Assembly (NCBI GenBank): GCA_963703895.1 | Contig: CAVPFX010000002.1 | Location: 1,054,001-1,118,000, forward strand | Length of the DNA: 64,000 nucleotides | DNA from: VRUE01 sp963703895 | Lineage (GTDB): Bacteria; Actinomycetota; Thermoleophilia; Solirubrobacterales; 70-9 | Direction of reading: 5' to 3' | Part shown: positions 25,138 to 33,801 of the stretch, piece by piece | How the letters are laid out: each line of letters opens with the position of its first letter | Numbering within the stretch: position 1 is the stretch's first letter | Notes under the pieces: model-generated | Seen by the model: only the letters and a program-made list of their open reading frames with translations | Told to the model about the DNA's origin: nothing | Databases searched by the model: none | Made by a program: the position numbers and the translations under genes

Positions 25138-26622
25138 GTGAGATTGGACGCGCTCGCCGCGGAGATTGCCGAGGCCCGGATCGTGGGGGACAGCGCCGTA
25201 GAGGTGGGGTCTCTCGCTTACGACAGCCGAAAAGTGGAGCCCGGGACGCTCTTTTTCTGCGTGCCGGGGGAGAAGGCCGATGGGCATGAGTTTGCCGCGG
25301 GGGCGGTGGAGGCTGGCGCCGTGGCGTTGGTTGTGGAGCGGGAGTTGGACCTTGGGGTTGCGCAGCTGGTGGTGGCGGACGCGCGGGCGGCCATGGCGCC
25401 GCTGGCGGCTCGGTTTTGGGGGAACCCGACGAGTGAGCTGCGGGTCGTCGGGGTTACCGGGACCAATGGGAAGACCACGACCGCTTTCCTGCTGCGGGAG
25501 ATCTTGGAGGCGGCGGGTATCCAGACCGGGTTGCTGGGGACGGTGCGGCAGGTGGTCGGCGGGGTGGAGGAGGAGGTCGAGCGGACTACGCCGGAGGCGA
25601 TCGATTTGCAGGGGACGTTTCGGCGGATGCTGGAGGCCGGCGACAGGGCCTGTGTGATGGAGGTGTCATCGCACGCGCTGGCGTTGCACCGGGCCGACTC
25701 GATCCACATCGAGCTGGCTCTCTTCACCAACCTCACTCAGGACCACCTCGACTTTCATGCCGATATGGAGGACTACTTCCAGGCCAAGCGGCTGCTCTTC
25801 GGGATGGGGCCGCGGGTCGCGGTCGTCAACGTCGACGACGAGTACGGGCGGCGGCTGGCGGAGGAATTCGACTGCGTGACCTTCTCCGCCGAGGGCGCCA
25901 AGGCCGACTTCTCCGCCGCAGATGTCTCCTTCGACACCTCGGGCGCCACCTTCACCGCAACCCCGGGGTCGACGGGACTGAAAACAGAGCATGTGGCGAC
26001 TTTGAGTCCCGTCGGCGGGGGGGTGGAGGTGCGGACGGGGTTGCCGGGACATTTCAATGTGGCTAATGCGCTGGGGGCGTTTGTGGCGGGTGTAGCGCTT
26101 GGGGTTGGGCCGGAGGCGGCGGCAGAGGGTTTGGCGCGGGCTGAGCGGGTGCCGGGACGGTTTGAGCCGATCGACGAGGGGCAGGAGTTCGCGGTGCTGG
26201 TCGACTACGCGCACACGCCCGACTCGCTGGAGAACGTGCTGCGGGCGGCGCGGCGGCTGAGCGAGGGGCGGGTGCTCTCGGTCTTCGGTGCGGGCGGCGA
26301 TCGCGATCGCGACAAGCGGCCGAAGATGGGACGGGCCGGTGCTTCGCTCTCCGACCTGGCGATCGTCACCTCCGACAATCCGCGCTCAGAGGACCCCGAG
26401 GCGATCATCGCCGAGGTCCTCGGCGGGGTCGAGAACGGCGCCAACGTCGAGGTCGAGCCCGACCGGCGGGCCGCGATCGCGCTGGCGCTGGGCCAGGCCC
26501 GACCCGGCGACACGGTGGTGATCGCGGGCAAGGGGCACGAGCAGGGCCAGGAGTTCGAGGATGGTCGCAAGCTGCCCTTCGACGACCGCGAGGTCGCCCG
26601 CGAGGAGCTGCGCCGGCTTTGA
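25138..26622 (+). CDS. murE: UDP-MurNAc-tripeptide ligase MurE
   Basis: It adds the third stem residue to UDP-MurNAc-dipeptide. The ATP loop is GVTGTNGKTTTAFLL. The motif DNPRSEDP near residue 410 matches the DNPR signature of meso-diaminopimelate-adding enzymes, so this cell probably makes DAP-type peptidoglycan. GTG 25138 gives a normal N-terminus (MRLDALAAEIAEARIVG). A small inverted repeat at 25970-26014 lies in frame. The stop overlaps the TTG of murF. Confidence 0.94.
   Translation: MRLDALAAEIAEARIVGDSAVEVGSLAYDSRKVEPGTLFFCVPGEKADGHEFAAGAVEAGAVALVVERELDLGVAQLVVADARAAMAPLAARFWGNPTSELRVVGVTGTNGKTTTAFLLREILEAAGIQTGLLGTVRQVVGGVEEEVERTTPEAIDLQGTFRRMLEAGDRACVMEVSSHALALHRADSIHIELALFTNLTQDHLDFHADMEDYFQAKRLLFGMGPRVAVVNVDDEYGRRLAEEFDCVTFSAEGAKADFSAADVSFDTSGATFTATPGSTGLKTEHVATLSPVGGGVEVRTGLPGHFNVANALGAFVAGVALGVGPEAAAEGLARAERVPGRFEPIDEGQEFAVLVDYAHTPDSLENVLRAARRLSEGRVLSVFGAGGDRDRDKRPKMGRAGASLSDLAIVTSDNPRSEDPEAIIAEVLGGVENGANVEVEPDRRAAIALALGQARPGDTVVIAGKGHEQGQEFEDGRKLPFDDREVAREELRRL
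25970..26014. repeat. in-frame inverted repeat inside murE
   Basis: CGACGGGACT and AGTCCCGTCG flank a 25-nt, less GC-rich loop. It codes for a loop of MurE (STGLKTEHVATLSPVGG). It resembles the in-frame palindromes of murF and ecfT in size and position. Confidence 0.5.
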
Positions 26623-28028
26623 GGCTCGGCCCGGAGGAGATTGCCGCGGCTTGCGGCGCTGAGATCGTCGCCCGCGGCGAGCAGGGTGCGCCGGTGCGGG
26701 CCACGATCGGCTCCGGCGAGACCGGGCCGGGCGACCTCTTCTTCGGCCTGCCCGGCGAGCGCGTCAACGGCGGCGAGTTCGCCCCGGCCGCGATCGAGGC
26801 GGGGGCCTGGGGCGTCGTCCTCGACCGATCGCTGACTTCGCGTTTAGTTCCGCATAGCGAGACGAAAGGCGAAGTCAGCGGCCGGGAGGGCGGGGCGTGG
26901 GTATTTGCCGTCGACGATCCGCTTGCTGCGCTTCAGGCACTTGCGCGCGCCTGGCGGCGCGCCCTCGGGGCTCGGGTCGTCGGCGTCACCGGTTCGGTCG
27001 GCAAGACCTCGGTCAAGGACATCGCCCGGGCGCTGCTGCCCGGCCGGGTCCACGCCAACCGCGAGAACCTCAACACCGAGATCGGCCTGCCGCTGACCTT
27101 GCTCGAAGCTCCGGATGACGCCGACGTCCTTGTCCTCGAGATGGCGATGCGCGGCGCCGGGCAGATCGCCGAGCTGGCCGCGATCGCCGAGCCCGAGGTG
27201 GCGGTGATCACCAACGTCGGCCCGGTCCACGTCGAGTTGCTCGGCTCGGTCGCCGCGATCGCGGCGGCGAAGGCCGAGGTGCTGGCGGCGCTGCCACCCG
27301 ATGGGACCGCGATCGCACCGGTCGAAGCCGGCGAGCTGGAGCCGCACCTGGGCGCGGCGCCACGGCTGTTGCGCTTCGGCCCTGGCGGCGACGTCTTCGC
27401 GGTCGAGAGCGCGGTCGCCGACGGCATCACCGAGGCGCTGGTCGAGACCCCGGCCGGGCGCCAGTCCTTCCAATTTCCCTTCGCCGAGGCGCACAACCTC
27501 GAGAACGCCCTGGCGGCGATCGCCGCAGGGGTGGCCCTGGGCGCGCCCCTCGCGGGGATGGCCGACCGCGCTGCGAACATAGGCTTCTCACGCTTTCGGG
27601 GCGAGCGCCTCGAGATGGGCGACGGAATCGTCCTTGTGAACGACTGCTACAACGCCAACCCGGTCTCGATGCGCGCCGCGCTCAGCCACCTCGCTTCGCT
27701 CGAGGGGGAGCGACGGATCGCGGTGCTGGGTGAGATGGCCGAGCTCGGCCCCGGCGCCGCCGACTACCACCGTGAGGTCGGCGAGAGCGCCCGCGCCGGC
27801 GGCATCGACCTGCTGATCGGCGTCGGCAAGCCGGCCCAGGACTACGGGCCGGACGATCTGGTCGGCACGCCCGAAGAGGCGGCCGAGCTGCTCGCCGCCC
27901 AGCTCGAACCCGGCGACACGATCCTGGTCAAGGGCTCGCGCTCGGCCGGCCTCGAGGCCGTCGCCGCGACGCTCGAGCAGCTGCTCGAGTCCTCCGGGGG
28001 CGACGAGGACGCGCCCGATCATGGGTGA
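26619..28028 (+). CDS. murF: UDP-MurNAc-tripeptide-D-Ala-D-Ala ligase MurF
   Basis: It adds D-Ala-D-Ala to complete the pentapeptide precursor. The ATP loop is VVGVTGSVGKTSVKD; FAEAHNLENALAA and NDCYNANPVSM are further family motifs, and VLGEMAELG follows. TTG 26619 overlaps the murE stop. The segment between the first and second domains is encoded by an inverted repeat at 26830-26880 (LTSRLVPHSETKGEVSG), likely an inserted element. The stop overlaps the mraY start by 8 nt. Confidence 0.94.
   Translation: MRLGPEEIAAACGAEIVARGEQGAPVRATIGSGETGPGDLFFGLPGERVNGGEFAPAAIEAGAWGVVLDRSLTSRLVPHSETKGEVSGREGGAWVFAVDDPLAALQALARAWRRALGARVVGVTGSVGKTSVKDIARALLPGRVHANRENLNTEIGLPLTLLEAPDDADVLVLEMAMRGAGQIAELAAIAEPEVAVITNVGPVHVELLGSVAAIAAAKAEVLAALPPDGTAIAPVEAGELEPHLGAAPRLLRFGPGGDVFAVESAVADGITEALVETPAGRQSFQFPFAEAHNLENALAAIAAGVALGAPLAGMADRAANIGFSRFRGERLEMGDGIVLVNDCYNANPVSMRAALSHLASLEGERRIAVLGEMAELGPGAADYHREVGESARAGGIDLLIGVGKPAQDYGPDDLVGTPEEAAELLAAQLEPGDTILVKGSRSAGLEAVAATLEQLLESSGGDEDAPDHG
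26830..26880. repeat. in-frame palindrome inside murF
   Basis: CGCTGACTTCGC and its exact reverse complement flank a 27-nt loop. It keeps the murF frame open and falls at a domain boundary before the ATP loop. Confidence 0.65.
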
Positions 28029-28995
28029 AGTCCTGATCGCCGGCATGGCGGCGATGCTGATCTGCATCTTCCTTGGCCCCAAGTTCATCGAGTACCTGCG
28101 GGTCAAGGAGTTCGGCCAGCACATCCGCGAGGACGGGCCGCAGGAGCACCACGCCAAGGCGGGCACGCCGACGATGGGCGGCCTGATCATCTTCGCCTCG
28201 ATCTGCGTGCCCTATCTGGTCCTCTCCGACCGCGATGCGCAGAGCATGGCCGTCTTCGGGGTGGCGATGGGCTGCGCCGCGATCGGCTTTGCCGACGACT
28301 TCATCAAGATCGTCAAGCGCCGCTCGCTCGGCCTCTCGGCGCGCTGGAAGATGCTCTTTCAGCTCTTCCTCGCGCTCGGGCTCTGGTGGGTGGCCCGCCA
28401 CGAGGTCGGGCTTGAGCCGATCCTCTTCTTCCGCATCGGCGACGCCACGGTCGACCTTGGCCCGGTCCTCTACTTCGTCCTCGTCTTCCTCGTCATCGGC
28501 GGCACCTCCAACGGGGTCAACCTCACCGACGGCCTCGACGGCCTCGCCGCCGGCTCCTGCGCGATTGTGCTGCTCGCCTACACGGCGATCGCCTTCGTCA
28601 CCAACGAGCAGCAGAACCTCGCCCTGCTCTCCGCCTGCCTGGTCGGCGCCTGCATCGGCTTCCTCTGGTACAACGCCTTCCCGGCCTCGATCTTCATGGG
28701 CGACACCGGCTCGCTCGGATTGGGGGGCGCAATCGGCGCCCTCGCGGTGATGACCCAGACCGAGGTGCTGCTGATCATCATCGGCGGCATCTTCGTGATC
28801 GAGGCGCTTTCGGTGGCGATCCAGGTCTTCTCCTTCAAAAGCTTTCGCCGCCGCGTCTTCCTGATGGCGCCGCTGCACCATCACTTCGAGATGATGGCCT
28901 GGTCGGAGACGAAGATCATGCTGCGGTTCTGGATCATCGCCGCGGTGTGCTCGGGGATCGGGTTCACGCTTTACCAGCAGAGCATCGGGCGGTAG
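28021..28995 (+). CDS. mraY: phospho-N-acetylmuramoyl-pentapeptide transferase MraY
   Basis: This ten-helix membrane enzyme makes lipid I by moving phospho-MurNAc-pentapeptide to undecaprenyl phosphate. It shows KAGTPTMGG, GFADDFIK with the catalytic aspartates, SNGVNLTDGLDGLAAG, FMGDTGSLGLGG and the cytoplasmic MAPLHHHFEM histidine motif. The length of 324 residues is slightly short but complete. A family 1 palindrome follows the stop by 3 nt. Confidence 0.95.
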   Translation: MGEVLIAGMAAMLICIFLGPKFIEYLRVKEFGQHIREDGPQEHHAKAGTPTMGGLIIFASICVPYLVLSDRDAQSMAVFGVAMGCAAIGFADDFIKIVKRRSLGLSARWKMLFQLFLALGLWWVARHEVGLEPILFFRIGDATVDLGPVLYFVLVFLVIGGTSNGVNLTDGLDGLAAGSCAIVLLAYTAIAFVTNEQQNLALLSACLVGACIGFLWYNAFPASIFMGDTGSLGLGGAIGALAVMTQTEVLLIIIGGIFVIEALSVAIQVFSFKSFRRRVFLMAPLHHHFEMMAWSETKIMLRFWIIAAVCSGIGFTLYQQSIGR

Positions 28996-28998
28996 GGA

Positions 28999-29105
28999 GC
29001 GGGCCTCGGGTGCCCCTTCCCCGGAGACTGTTGCGCAGCTGGGTCGGGGTGGCGATTTGAGTCGCTGGACCGGGAGCCTCCGGGGAAGGGGCACCCGAGG
29101 CCCGC
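28999..29105. repeat. family 1 palindromic element after mraY
   Basis: Exact 28-nt arms (28999-29026 and 29078-29105) enclose a 51-nt loop that begins ACTGTTGCGCAGC and ends CGGGAGC, closely related to the loop of the ftsI-murE element. The loop contains the only plausible start codon (TTG 29057) of the next gene. Confidence 0.8.
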
Positions 29106-29647
29106 AGCCATCCCTCGAGACTCCGCGGCTGGAGCTGCGGCAATGGCGGGGCTTAGATCTCGAGCCCTTTGCGGCGATGAATGCCGACCCCGTTGTCATG
29201 GAGCACTTCCCTGAGCTGTTGAGCCGGGGGCAGAGCGACGAACTGGTTGAGCGGATCAAAGTCGGCTTTGCCGAGAATGGGTTTGGGCTCTGGGCGCTTG
29301 AGGTTCGGGCTACGGGGGAGTTCATCGGGTTCGCCGGGTTGGCCGTGCCTGATTTCGAGGCGCATTTCATGCCGGCGGTGGAGATCGGCTGGCGGCTGGC
29401 GCGATCGGCTTGGGGCAACGGCTACGCGACGGAGGCGGCGCTCGCGGCGCTCGCGCTTGGCTTCGATGAGGTTGGGCTGGCCGAGATCGTCTCGTTCACG
29501 GCGCCGGCGAATCGGCGCTCGCGGGCGGTGATGGAGCGGCTTGGGATGAGTCGCGATCCGCGGGACGACTTCGATCACCCTGGCCTGCCCGCAGGGCATC
29601 CGCTGAGGCCGCATGTGCTGTACCGCGCCAGGCCATCTAGCCAGTAA
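29057..29647 (+). CDS. GNAT acetyltransferase (RimJ/RimL-like)
   Basis: The fold begins LETPRLELRQWRGLDLEPFAAMNADP, as in RimJ/RimL-type N-acetyltransferases, and has WALEVRATGEFIGFAGL, EIGWRLARSAWGNGYATEAALAAL (acetyl-CoA loop) and NRRSRAVMERLGM. It may act on small amines or ribosomal proteins. No ATG or GTG precedes the domain; the frame opens at a TTG inside the loop of the palindromic element, so about 20 N-terminal residues are encoded by the repeat. This suggests that the element replaced the original start. It does not belong to the usual dcw gene set. Confidence 0.75.
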   Translation: MSRWTGSLRGRGTRGPQPSLETPRLELRQWRGLDLEPFAAMNADPVVMEHFPELLSRGQSDELVERIKVGFAENGFGLWALEVRATGEFIGFAGLAVPDFEAHFMPAVEIGWRLARSAWGNGYATEAALAALALGFDEVGLAEIVSFTAPANRRSRAVMERLGMSRDPRDDFDHPGLPAGHPLRPHVLYRARPSSQ

Positions 29648-29674
29648 ATAGCGAACCAGCTCTTAAGCTCAGGG

Positions 29675-29715
29675 TTGACTTTCAATAACTGAGGTCTATC
29701 CTGAGATATCTCAGG
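29675..29715 (+). promoter_or_regulatory. promoter with palindromic operator for the DndB-like gene
   Basis: TTGACT (29675) and TATCCT (29697) form a -35/-10 pair with a 16-bp spacer. The perfect 16-bp palindrome CCTGAGATATCTCAGG (29700-29715) overlaps the -10 box and probable start of transcription, where a bound repressor would block the polymerase. Confidence 0.6.
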
Positions 29716-29733
29716 GAGCACCTGAACTAGAAA

Positions 29734-29756
29734 CGGCGGGGCCTAGAACCCCGCCG
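29734..29756 (+). terminator. leader hairpin before the DndB-like gene
   Basis: CGGCGGGG and CCCCGCCG pair around CCTAGAA in the 5' leader. There is no T-run. It may act as attenuator or stabilise the leader. Confidence 0.4.
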
Positions 29757-29794
29757 CCGTGTAAGTCAACCACTTAGCCATGAGGAGGCCAGAA

Positions 29795-30952
29795 GTGATC
29801 AACCATACGTTGTCGATCATAGCCGTCGACGACTACGAAGCCGTCACCGTGATGACCGTGAGGGACGTGCTCGAGGTCGGGGTGCCGGCGCGTAACTTCC
29901 TGCCCAGAGCGAAATTGAATCCGCTCGAGCAGCGAGAGGTCGACAAGCTCCGCGAGCTGCACTCGGTGATCCAGCGGGATTTCGCCGGAGCGAAGAAGAC
30001 GAACGCCAAGGGCCCACTGGCCGACTACATCCGCGAGCAGTGGCTTCCGGACAACAAAGGGCGTCCGCGACCGGGCTTCCTCGGCGTCTTCATCCTCTGC
30101 TTTCCCCAGAAGCTTCCGCTTGAGGGGGGCCTGGCGACGATCCAGCAAAAGGGGATCTTCCTCGATGGCGAGTCCCGTGGCGATGGCCTGCTCACCAACG
30201 TCGAAAGGCTCTCCGAGACGGAGGTCGAGCAGCTGCTCGAGAAGAAGGTCGCCGTGCTTGTCGTTCACGGCATCCAGGACCCGAAGGTCGTCGCCAAGTA
30301 CTTCGCCGACGTCAACGGCAAGGGGGTGGGGGTCAACCCCAACCTCGTGGCGATGGCCGATTTCACCGATCCCTTCGGGGAGGTTGCGAAGGCGGTGTTC
30401 GAAACGCTGGGCTACGAGCTCGAGATGCGGCAGAGGCAGGTGGCGGCAAAATCGGAAGCGCTGATGACGGGTCTGCAGGCTCGGCTGATGGTTGCCGCCA
30501 TCGCCAAGGGCGTTGGCGTCATCCAGTACGGCGCGAAACCGATCCCGGAGGGGGACGTCGACATGGAGAGGCTGGAGAAGGTCGCGCTGAACTGGCTGGG
30601 GCAGGTCTTCGACCGGTTCGGCTGGGAGGAATACCGCAGCAAAGCCAACATCCTCCGCTCGGTCCCGGTGACCGCCAGCCTTGGGGCCCTGGGCAAGGCC
30701 TTCTACGACGCGGATCCGGTCGGCCAAGAGCGGGCGCTCGCGGTGCTCTCGGACGGCACGGTTGACTGGTCGGCGGGGTCGCATTGGTCCGGCGTGGCAG
30801 GAAAGGTGAATCCCGCGACGGGGAAGTTCGCGGTGGGCGGGGCAAAGGAGTACGCACACGCCACCGCCAAGGCGCTCATGGAGCCCGAGTCCGACGTCGG
30901 TCAGCAGATTCGCGGTGTCAAGGAGCCTGCTGTCCCGGCCGTTCCCGCCTAG
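29795..30952 (+). CDS. DndB-like DGQHR-domain protein
   Basis: The 385-residue protein resembles the DndB/DGQHR family, whose members in phosphorothioation clusters regulate the dnd genes or bind modified DNA. The matching parts are IFLDGESRGDGLL in place of the DGQHR box, then VAVLVVHGIQDPKVVAKYFADVNGKGVGVNPNLVAMADFTDPFGEVAKAVFE, which follows the family order of a beta strand, FADxN and DPF/DPL-A. The DGQHR residues are changed, so function may have drifted. I choose GTG 29795, 6 nt after AGGAGG; ATG 29780 lies in front of that site. No dndC/D/E or restriction genes are nearby. Confidence 0.6.
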   Translation: MINHTLSIIAVDDYEAVTVMTVRDVLEVGVPARNFLPRAKLNPLEQREVDKLRELHSVIQRDFAGAKKTNAKGPLADYIREQWLPDNKGRPRPGFLGVFILCFPQKLPLEGGLATIQQKGIFLDGESRGDGLLTNVERLSETEVEQLLEKKVAVLVVHGIQDPKVVAKYFADVNGKGVGVNPNLVAMADFTDPFGEVAKAVFETLGYELEMRQRQVAAKSEALMTGLQARLMVAAIAKGVGVIQYGAKPIPEGDVDMERLEKVALNWLGQVFDRFGWEEYRSKANILRSVPVTASLGALGKAFYDADPVGQERALAVLSDGTVDWSAGSHWSGVAGKVNPATGKFAVGGAKEYAHATAKALMEPESDVGQQIRGVKEPAVPAVPA

Positions 30953-30955
30953 CCT

Positions 30956-30997
30956 GACGCGGCGGAGATGGCGACCGGTCGCCATCTCCGCCGCGTC
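30956..30997. terminator. 42-nt perfect palindrome after the DndB-like gene
   Basis: A 21-nt arm (GACGCGGCGGAGATGGCGAC followed by C) meets its reverse complement with no loop bases. It begins 4 nt after the stop and likely ends the transcript. An ATG within it is in frame with murD but is unlikely to be the start. Confidence 0.65.
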
Positions 30998-31024
30998 CCG
31001 GCGTGCTCGGTCGGCTACAGGTTC

Positions 31025-32419
31025 ATGGCCCTCGAGATCGAAGATGTGACGATGGCCGAGACGTTTCCGGGCAAGCTTCGTCCGCCTCTTCCCAGGGGCC
31101 CCCTCCTCGTTGTCGGTCTGGCCCGTTCCGGACGCGCCGCGGCCCGGCTGCTGGCCGAGCGGGGCGAGGTCGTGCGGGGGGTCGATTCGGGACATCCGCA
31201 GGGGGCAGCAGGGCTTCGGCGGGTCGGCGTCGAAGTCGTCCTGGATGCAGACGGATTGGCACTCCTCGAGGGGGTGCGGACTGTGGTCAAGAGCCCGGGC
31301 GTGCCGCGGGAGGCGCCGGTGATCGCGGCGGCCCTGGAGCGTGGGATCGACGTGATCGGCGAGCTGGAGCTCGCCTGGCGGGCGGTCCCAAATCGGTTCG
31401 TCGCCGTGACCGGGACCAACGGCAAGACGACCACGGTCGAGCTGCTCGGCCACATCTACCGCTCGGCCGCCGAGCCGGTGGCGGTGGCCGGGAACGTCGG
31501 CACGCCGCTTTCCTCGCTCGCCGGCGAGATCGAGCCGGACGCGACGGTGATCTGCGAGGCATCGAGCTTCCAGCTCGAGGACAGCGTCACCTTCGCGCCC
31601 GAGTGCGCCGTCTTCCTCAATCTTGCGCCAGACCACCTCGACCGCCACGGCGACCTCGAGGCATACCTGGCGGCGAAGCTGCGGATCTTCGCCAACCAGG
31701 GCAACGACGACGTCGCCGTCTACAACGCGGACGACCCCGAGCTGGCCGGCGTCGACCTCGGCGGTTGCGCGCGCCGCATCGCCTTCTGCCACGGCGCCGG
31801 GCCCGACTGCGAAGTCGCCGTCGCCGAGGGCACGATCTTCTACGACGGCGAGCCGCTGCTGGCGGTCTCCGAGCTCGGCCTCTTCGGCGAGCACAACGTC
31901 GAGAACGCGATGGCCGCCGCCGCCGCGGCGCTCTCGATGGGGCTCGATCGCGAGGCCGTGCGCGAGGGGCTGAGGAGCTTCGCCGGCGTGCCGCACCGGC
32001 TCGAGCTGGTGGCGGAGATCGACGGCGTGCGCTTCGTCAACGACTCCAAGGCGACCAACGTCGCCTCGGCCACGGTCGGCTTGCGCGCCTTCGAGGGCGG
32101 GGTGCGGGCGATCCTCGGCGGCAGCGAGAAGGGCGAGTCCTACGCGTCGCTGCTCGATCCGGTCCGCGAGCGTTGCGCTGCTTGCTATCTGACCGGCGCC
32201 TCGGCCGGGCGCCTCGCCGAGGCGCTGGCGCCGGCGATCGCCGCCGGGGTCGAGCTGCACCTCTGCGAGGACCTGGAAGAAGCGGTGCGCCTCGCCGCCG
32301 CCGCGGCGCAGCCCGGCGAGACCGTGCTGCTCTCGCCGGCCTGCGCCAGCTTCGACGCCTTCGAGAACTTCGAGCAGCGCGGCGAGCGTTTCCGCCAGAT
32401 CGTCGGGGGTCTGGCGTGA
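31025..32419 (+). CDS. murD: UDP-MurNAc-alanine D-glutamate ligase MurD
   Basis: It adds D-Glu to UDP-MurNAc-L-Ala. The N-domain has LLVVGLARSGRAAARLLAERGEVVRGVD, the ATP loop is VAVTGTNGKTTTVELLG, and GLFGEHNVENAMAAAAAA, VRFVNDSKATN and LLSPACASFDAFENFEQRGERF are family motifs. Start options are ATG 31025 or 31052; neither has a strong ribosome binding site, and ATG 30968 lies in a palindrome. The stop overlaps ftsW. The gene lost contact with mraY because of the two-gene insertion upstream. Confidence 0.93.
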   Translation: MALEIEDVTMAETFPGKLRPPLPRGPLLVVGLARSGRAAARLLAERGEVVRGVDSGHPQGAAGLRRVGVEVVLDADGLALLEGVRTVVKSPGVPREAPVIAAALERGIDVIGELELAWRAVPNRFVAVTGTNGKTTTVELLGHIYRSAAEPVAVAGNVGTPLSSLAGEIEPDATVICEASSFQLEDSVTFAPECAVFLNLAPDHLDRHGDLEAYLAAKLRIFANQGNDDVAVYNADDPELAGVDLGGCARRIAFCHGAGPDCEVAVAEGTIFYDGEPLLAVSELGLFGEHNVENAMAAAAAALSMGLDREAVREGLRSFAGVPHRLELVAEIDGVRFVNDSKATNVASATVGLRAFEGGVRAILGGSEKGESYASLLDPVRERCAACYLTGASAGRLAEALAPAIAAGVELHLCEDLEEAVRLAAAAAQPGETVLLSPACASFDAFENFEQRGERFRQIVGGLA

Positions 32420-33801
32420 GCGCTCGCGCCCTCTCCCTTGGCGGTCTGATCGCCGGCAGGACGAAGAAGAAAGCGAAGACGAAGCAAAAGAGGCGTTCCC
32501 GCGCCGCCGCGCCCTCGACCGAGTACAGCCTCTTGCTCACCGCCACCCTCTGCCTGCTGGCCCTGGGCGCGGTGATGGTCTTCTCGGCCAGCTCGACGAC
32601 CCAGGTGCTCAGCGACGGCAACCTCGCCAACAGCGCCTTCTACTTGAAGCGGACGCTGATCTGCGGGGCGCTGGGGCTGCTGGTGATGCACCTCACCGCC
32701 CGCCACGGCCTCACCGCCGTCCGCCGCCTCACCCCGGCGCTGCTCGTCGGCTCGCTCTTCCTGCTCCTGCTTGTCCTCGTCGCCGGCACCAGCGCCAACG
32801 GCGCCAGCCGCTGGCTCGGCCCCGGCTCGCTGCAGTTCCAGCCCTCGGAGCTGGCCAAGGTGGCGCTGGTCCTCTACGGCGCCGACCTGCTCGCCCGCGA
32901 ACCGAAACGGGTGCGCTCGCTGCAGGGGCTGATGCCCTTCCTGCTCGTCGTCGGCACCGCCTGCCTGCTGATCATGGCCGAGCCGGACATGGGGACGACG
33001 ATGGTGATCGCCTTCTCGGTCGCCGCGACCCTGATCGCCGCCGGCGCCCGCCCAGTTGACATCGGCAAGATCGCCCTCTGCCTCGGCGGCCTCGCCCTGT
33101 TGCTGACCGTGATCGAGCCCTACCGGATGGCCCGCCTGACCGGCTTCCTCAATCCCGGCGCCGAGGCTGCCGGCGCCGGCTTCCAGGCGGCCCAGGCCAA
33201 GATCGCGCTCGGCTCCGGCGGCCTCTTCGGCGTCGGCATCGGCAATGGGGTGCAGAAGGCCTTTTACCTGCCCGAGGCCCACACAGACATGATCTCCGCC
33301 GTGATCGGCGAGGAGCTCGGCATGATCGGCATCCTCGGCGTCGTCGGCCTCTTCGGCCTGCTCGGCTACGCCGGCCTGCGCGTGGCGCAGAAAGCCAGGG
33401 ACCGCTACAGCAAGCTGCTCGTTGCCGGCCTGACCTCGCTGATCCTGGTCCAGGCGACGATCAACCTCTTCGCCGTGATGGGCCTGGCGCCGCTGACCGG
33501 CGTCCCCCTGCCCTTCGTCTCCTACGGCAACAGCAGCCTGCTGGTCACGCTTTTCGCGGTGGGCCTGGTTCTAAACGTCGCCCGCGGGGGAAGGGCGACG
33601 GCCGCGGCGCGGCCGGGTCGCGCCTCCGGCGCTGGCAAACTGCGCGTCGTCGAGGGCGGGCGCACTAATGGGGCTCGCAAAAGGAGCCAAAGGAGCGGAT
33701 CTAGCCGTGGTGGACAAAGCGCCCAGAGTCGTAGTGGCAGCGGGAGGAACCGCCGGCCACGTCGTGCCGGCGATGGCCGTCGCCGAAGAGCTTCGGGCTA
33801 G
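32416..33801 (+). CDS. ftsW: septal peptidoglycan polymerase FtsW (SEDS family)
   Basis: The ten-helix glycosyltransferase of the divisome, partner of FtsI. After a basic tail (RTKKKAKTKQKRRS) come MVFSASS, the core WLGPGSLQFQPSELAK, PDMGTTMVI and the extracellular loop PEAHTDMISAVIGEELG, ending with GVPLPFVSYGNSSLLVTL. GTG 32416 overlaps the murD stop. The C-terminal 65 residues are a basic Arg/Ser/Gly tail whose coding sequence overlaps murG by 134 nt in another frame. Confidence 0.93.
   Translation: MSARALSLGGLIAGRTKKKAKTKQKRRSRAAAPSTEYSLLLTATLCLLALGAVMVFSASSTTQVLSDGNLANSAFYLKRTLICGALGLLVMHLTARHGLTAVRRLTPALLVGSLFLLLLVLVAGTSANGASRWLGPGSLQFQPSELAKVALVLYGADLLAREPKRVRSLQGLMPFLLVVGTACLLIMAEPDMGTTMVIAFSVAATLIAAGARPVDIGKIALCLGGLALLLTVIEPYRMARLTGFLNPGAEAAGAGFQAAQAKIALGSGGLFGVGIGNGVQKAFYLPEAHTDMISAVIGEELGMIGILGVVGLFGLLGYAGLRVAQKARDRYSKLLVAGLTSLILVQATINLFAVMGLAPLTGVPLPFVSYGNSSLLVTLFAVGLVLNVARGGRATAAARPGRASGAGKLRVVEGGRTNGARKRSQRSGSSRGGQSAQSRSGSGRNRRPRRAGDGRRRRASG

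Noticed and set aside
30968..31024. ATG 30968 as the murD start
   Set aside because: It lies in the 42-nt palindrome and adds residues not seen in MurD.
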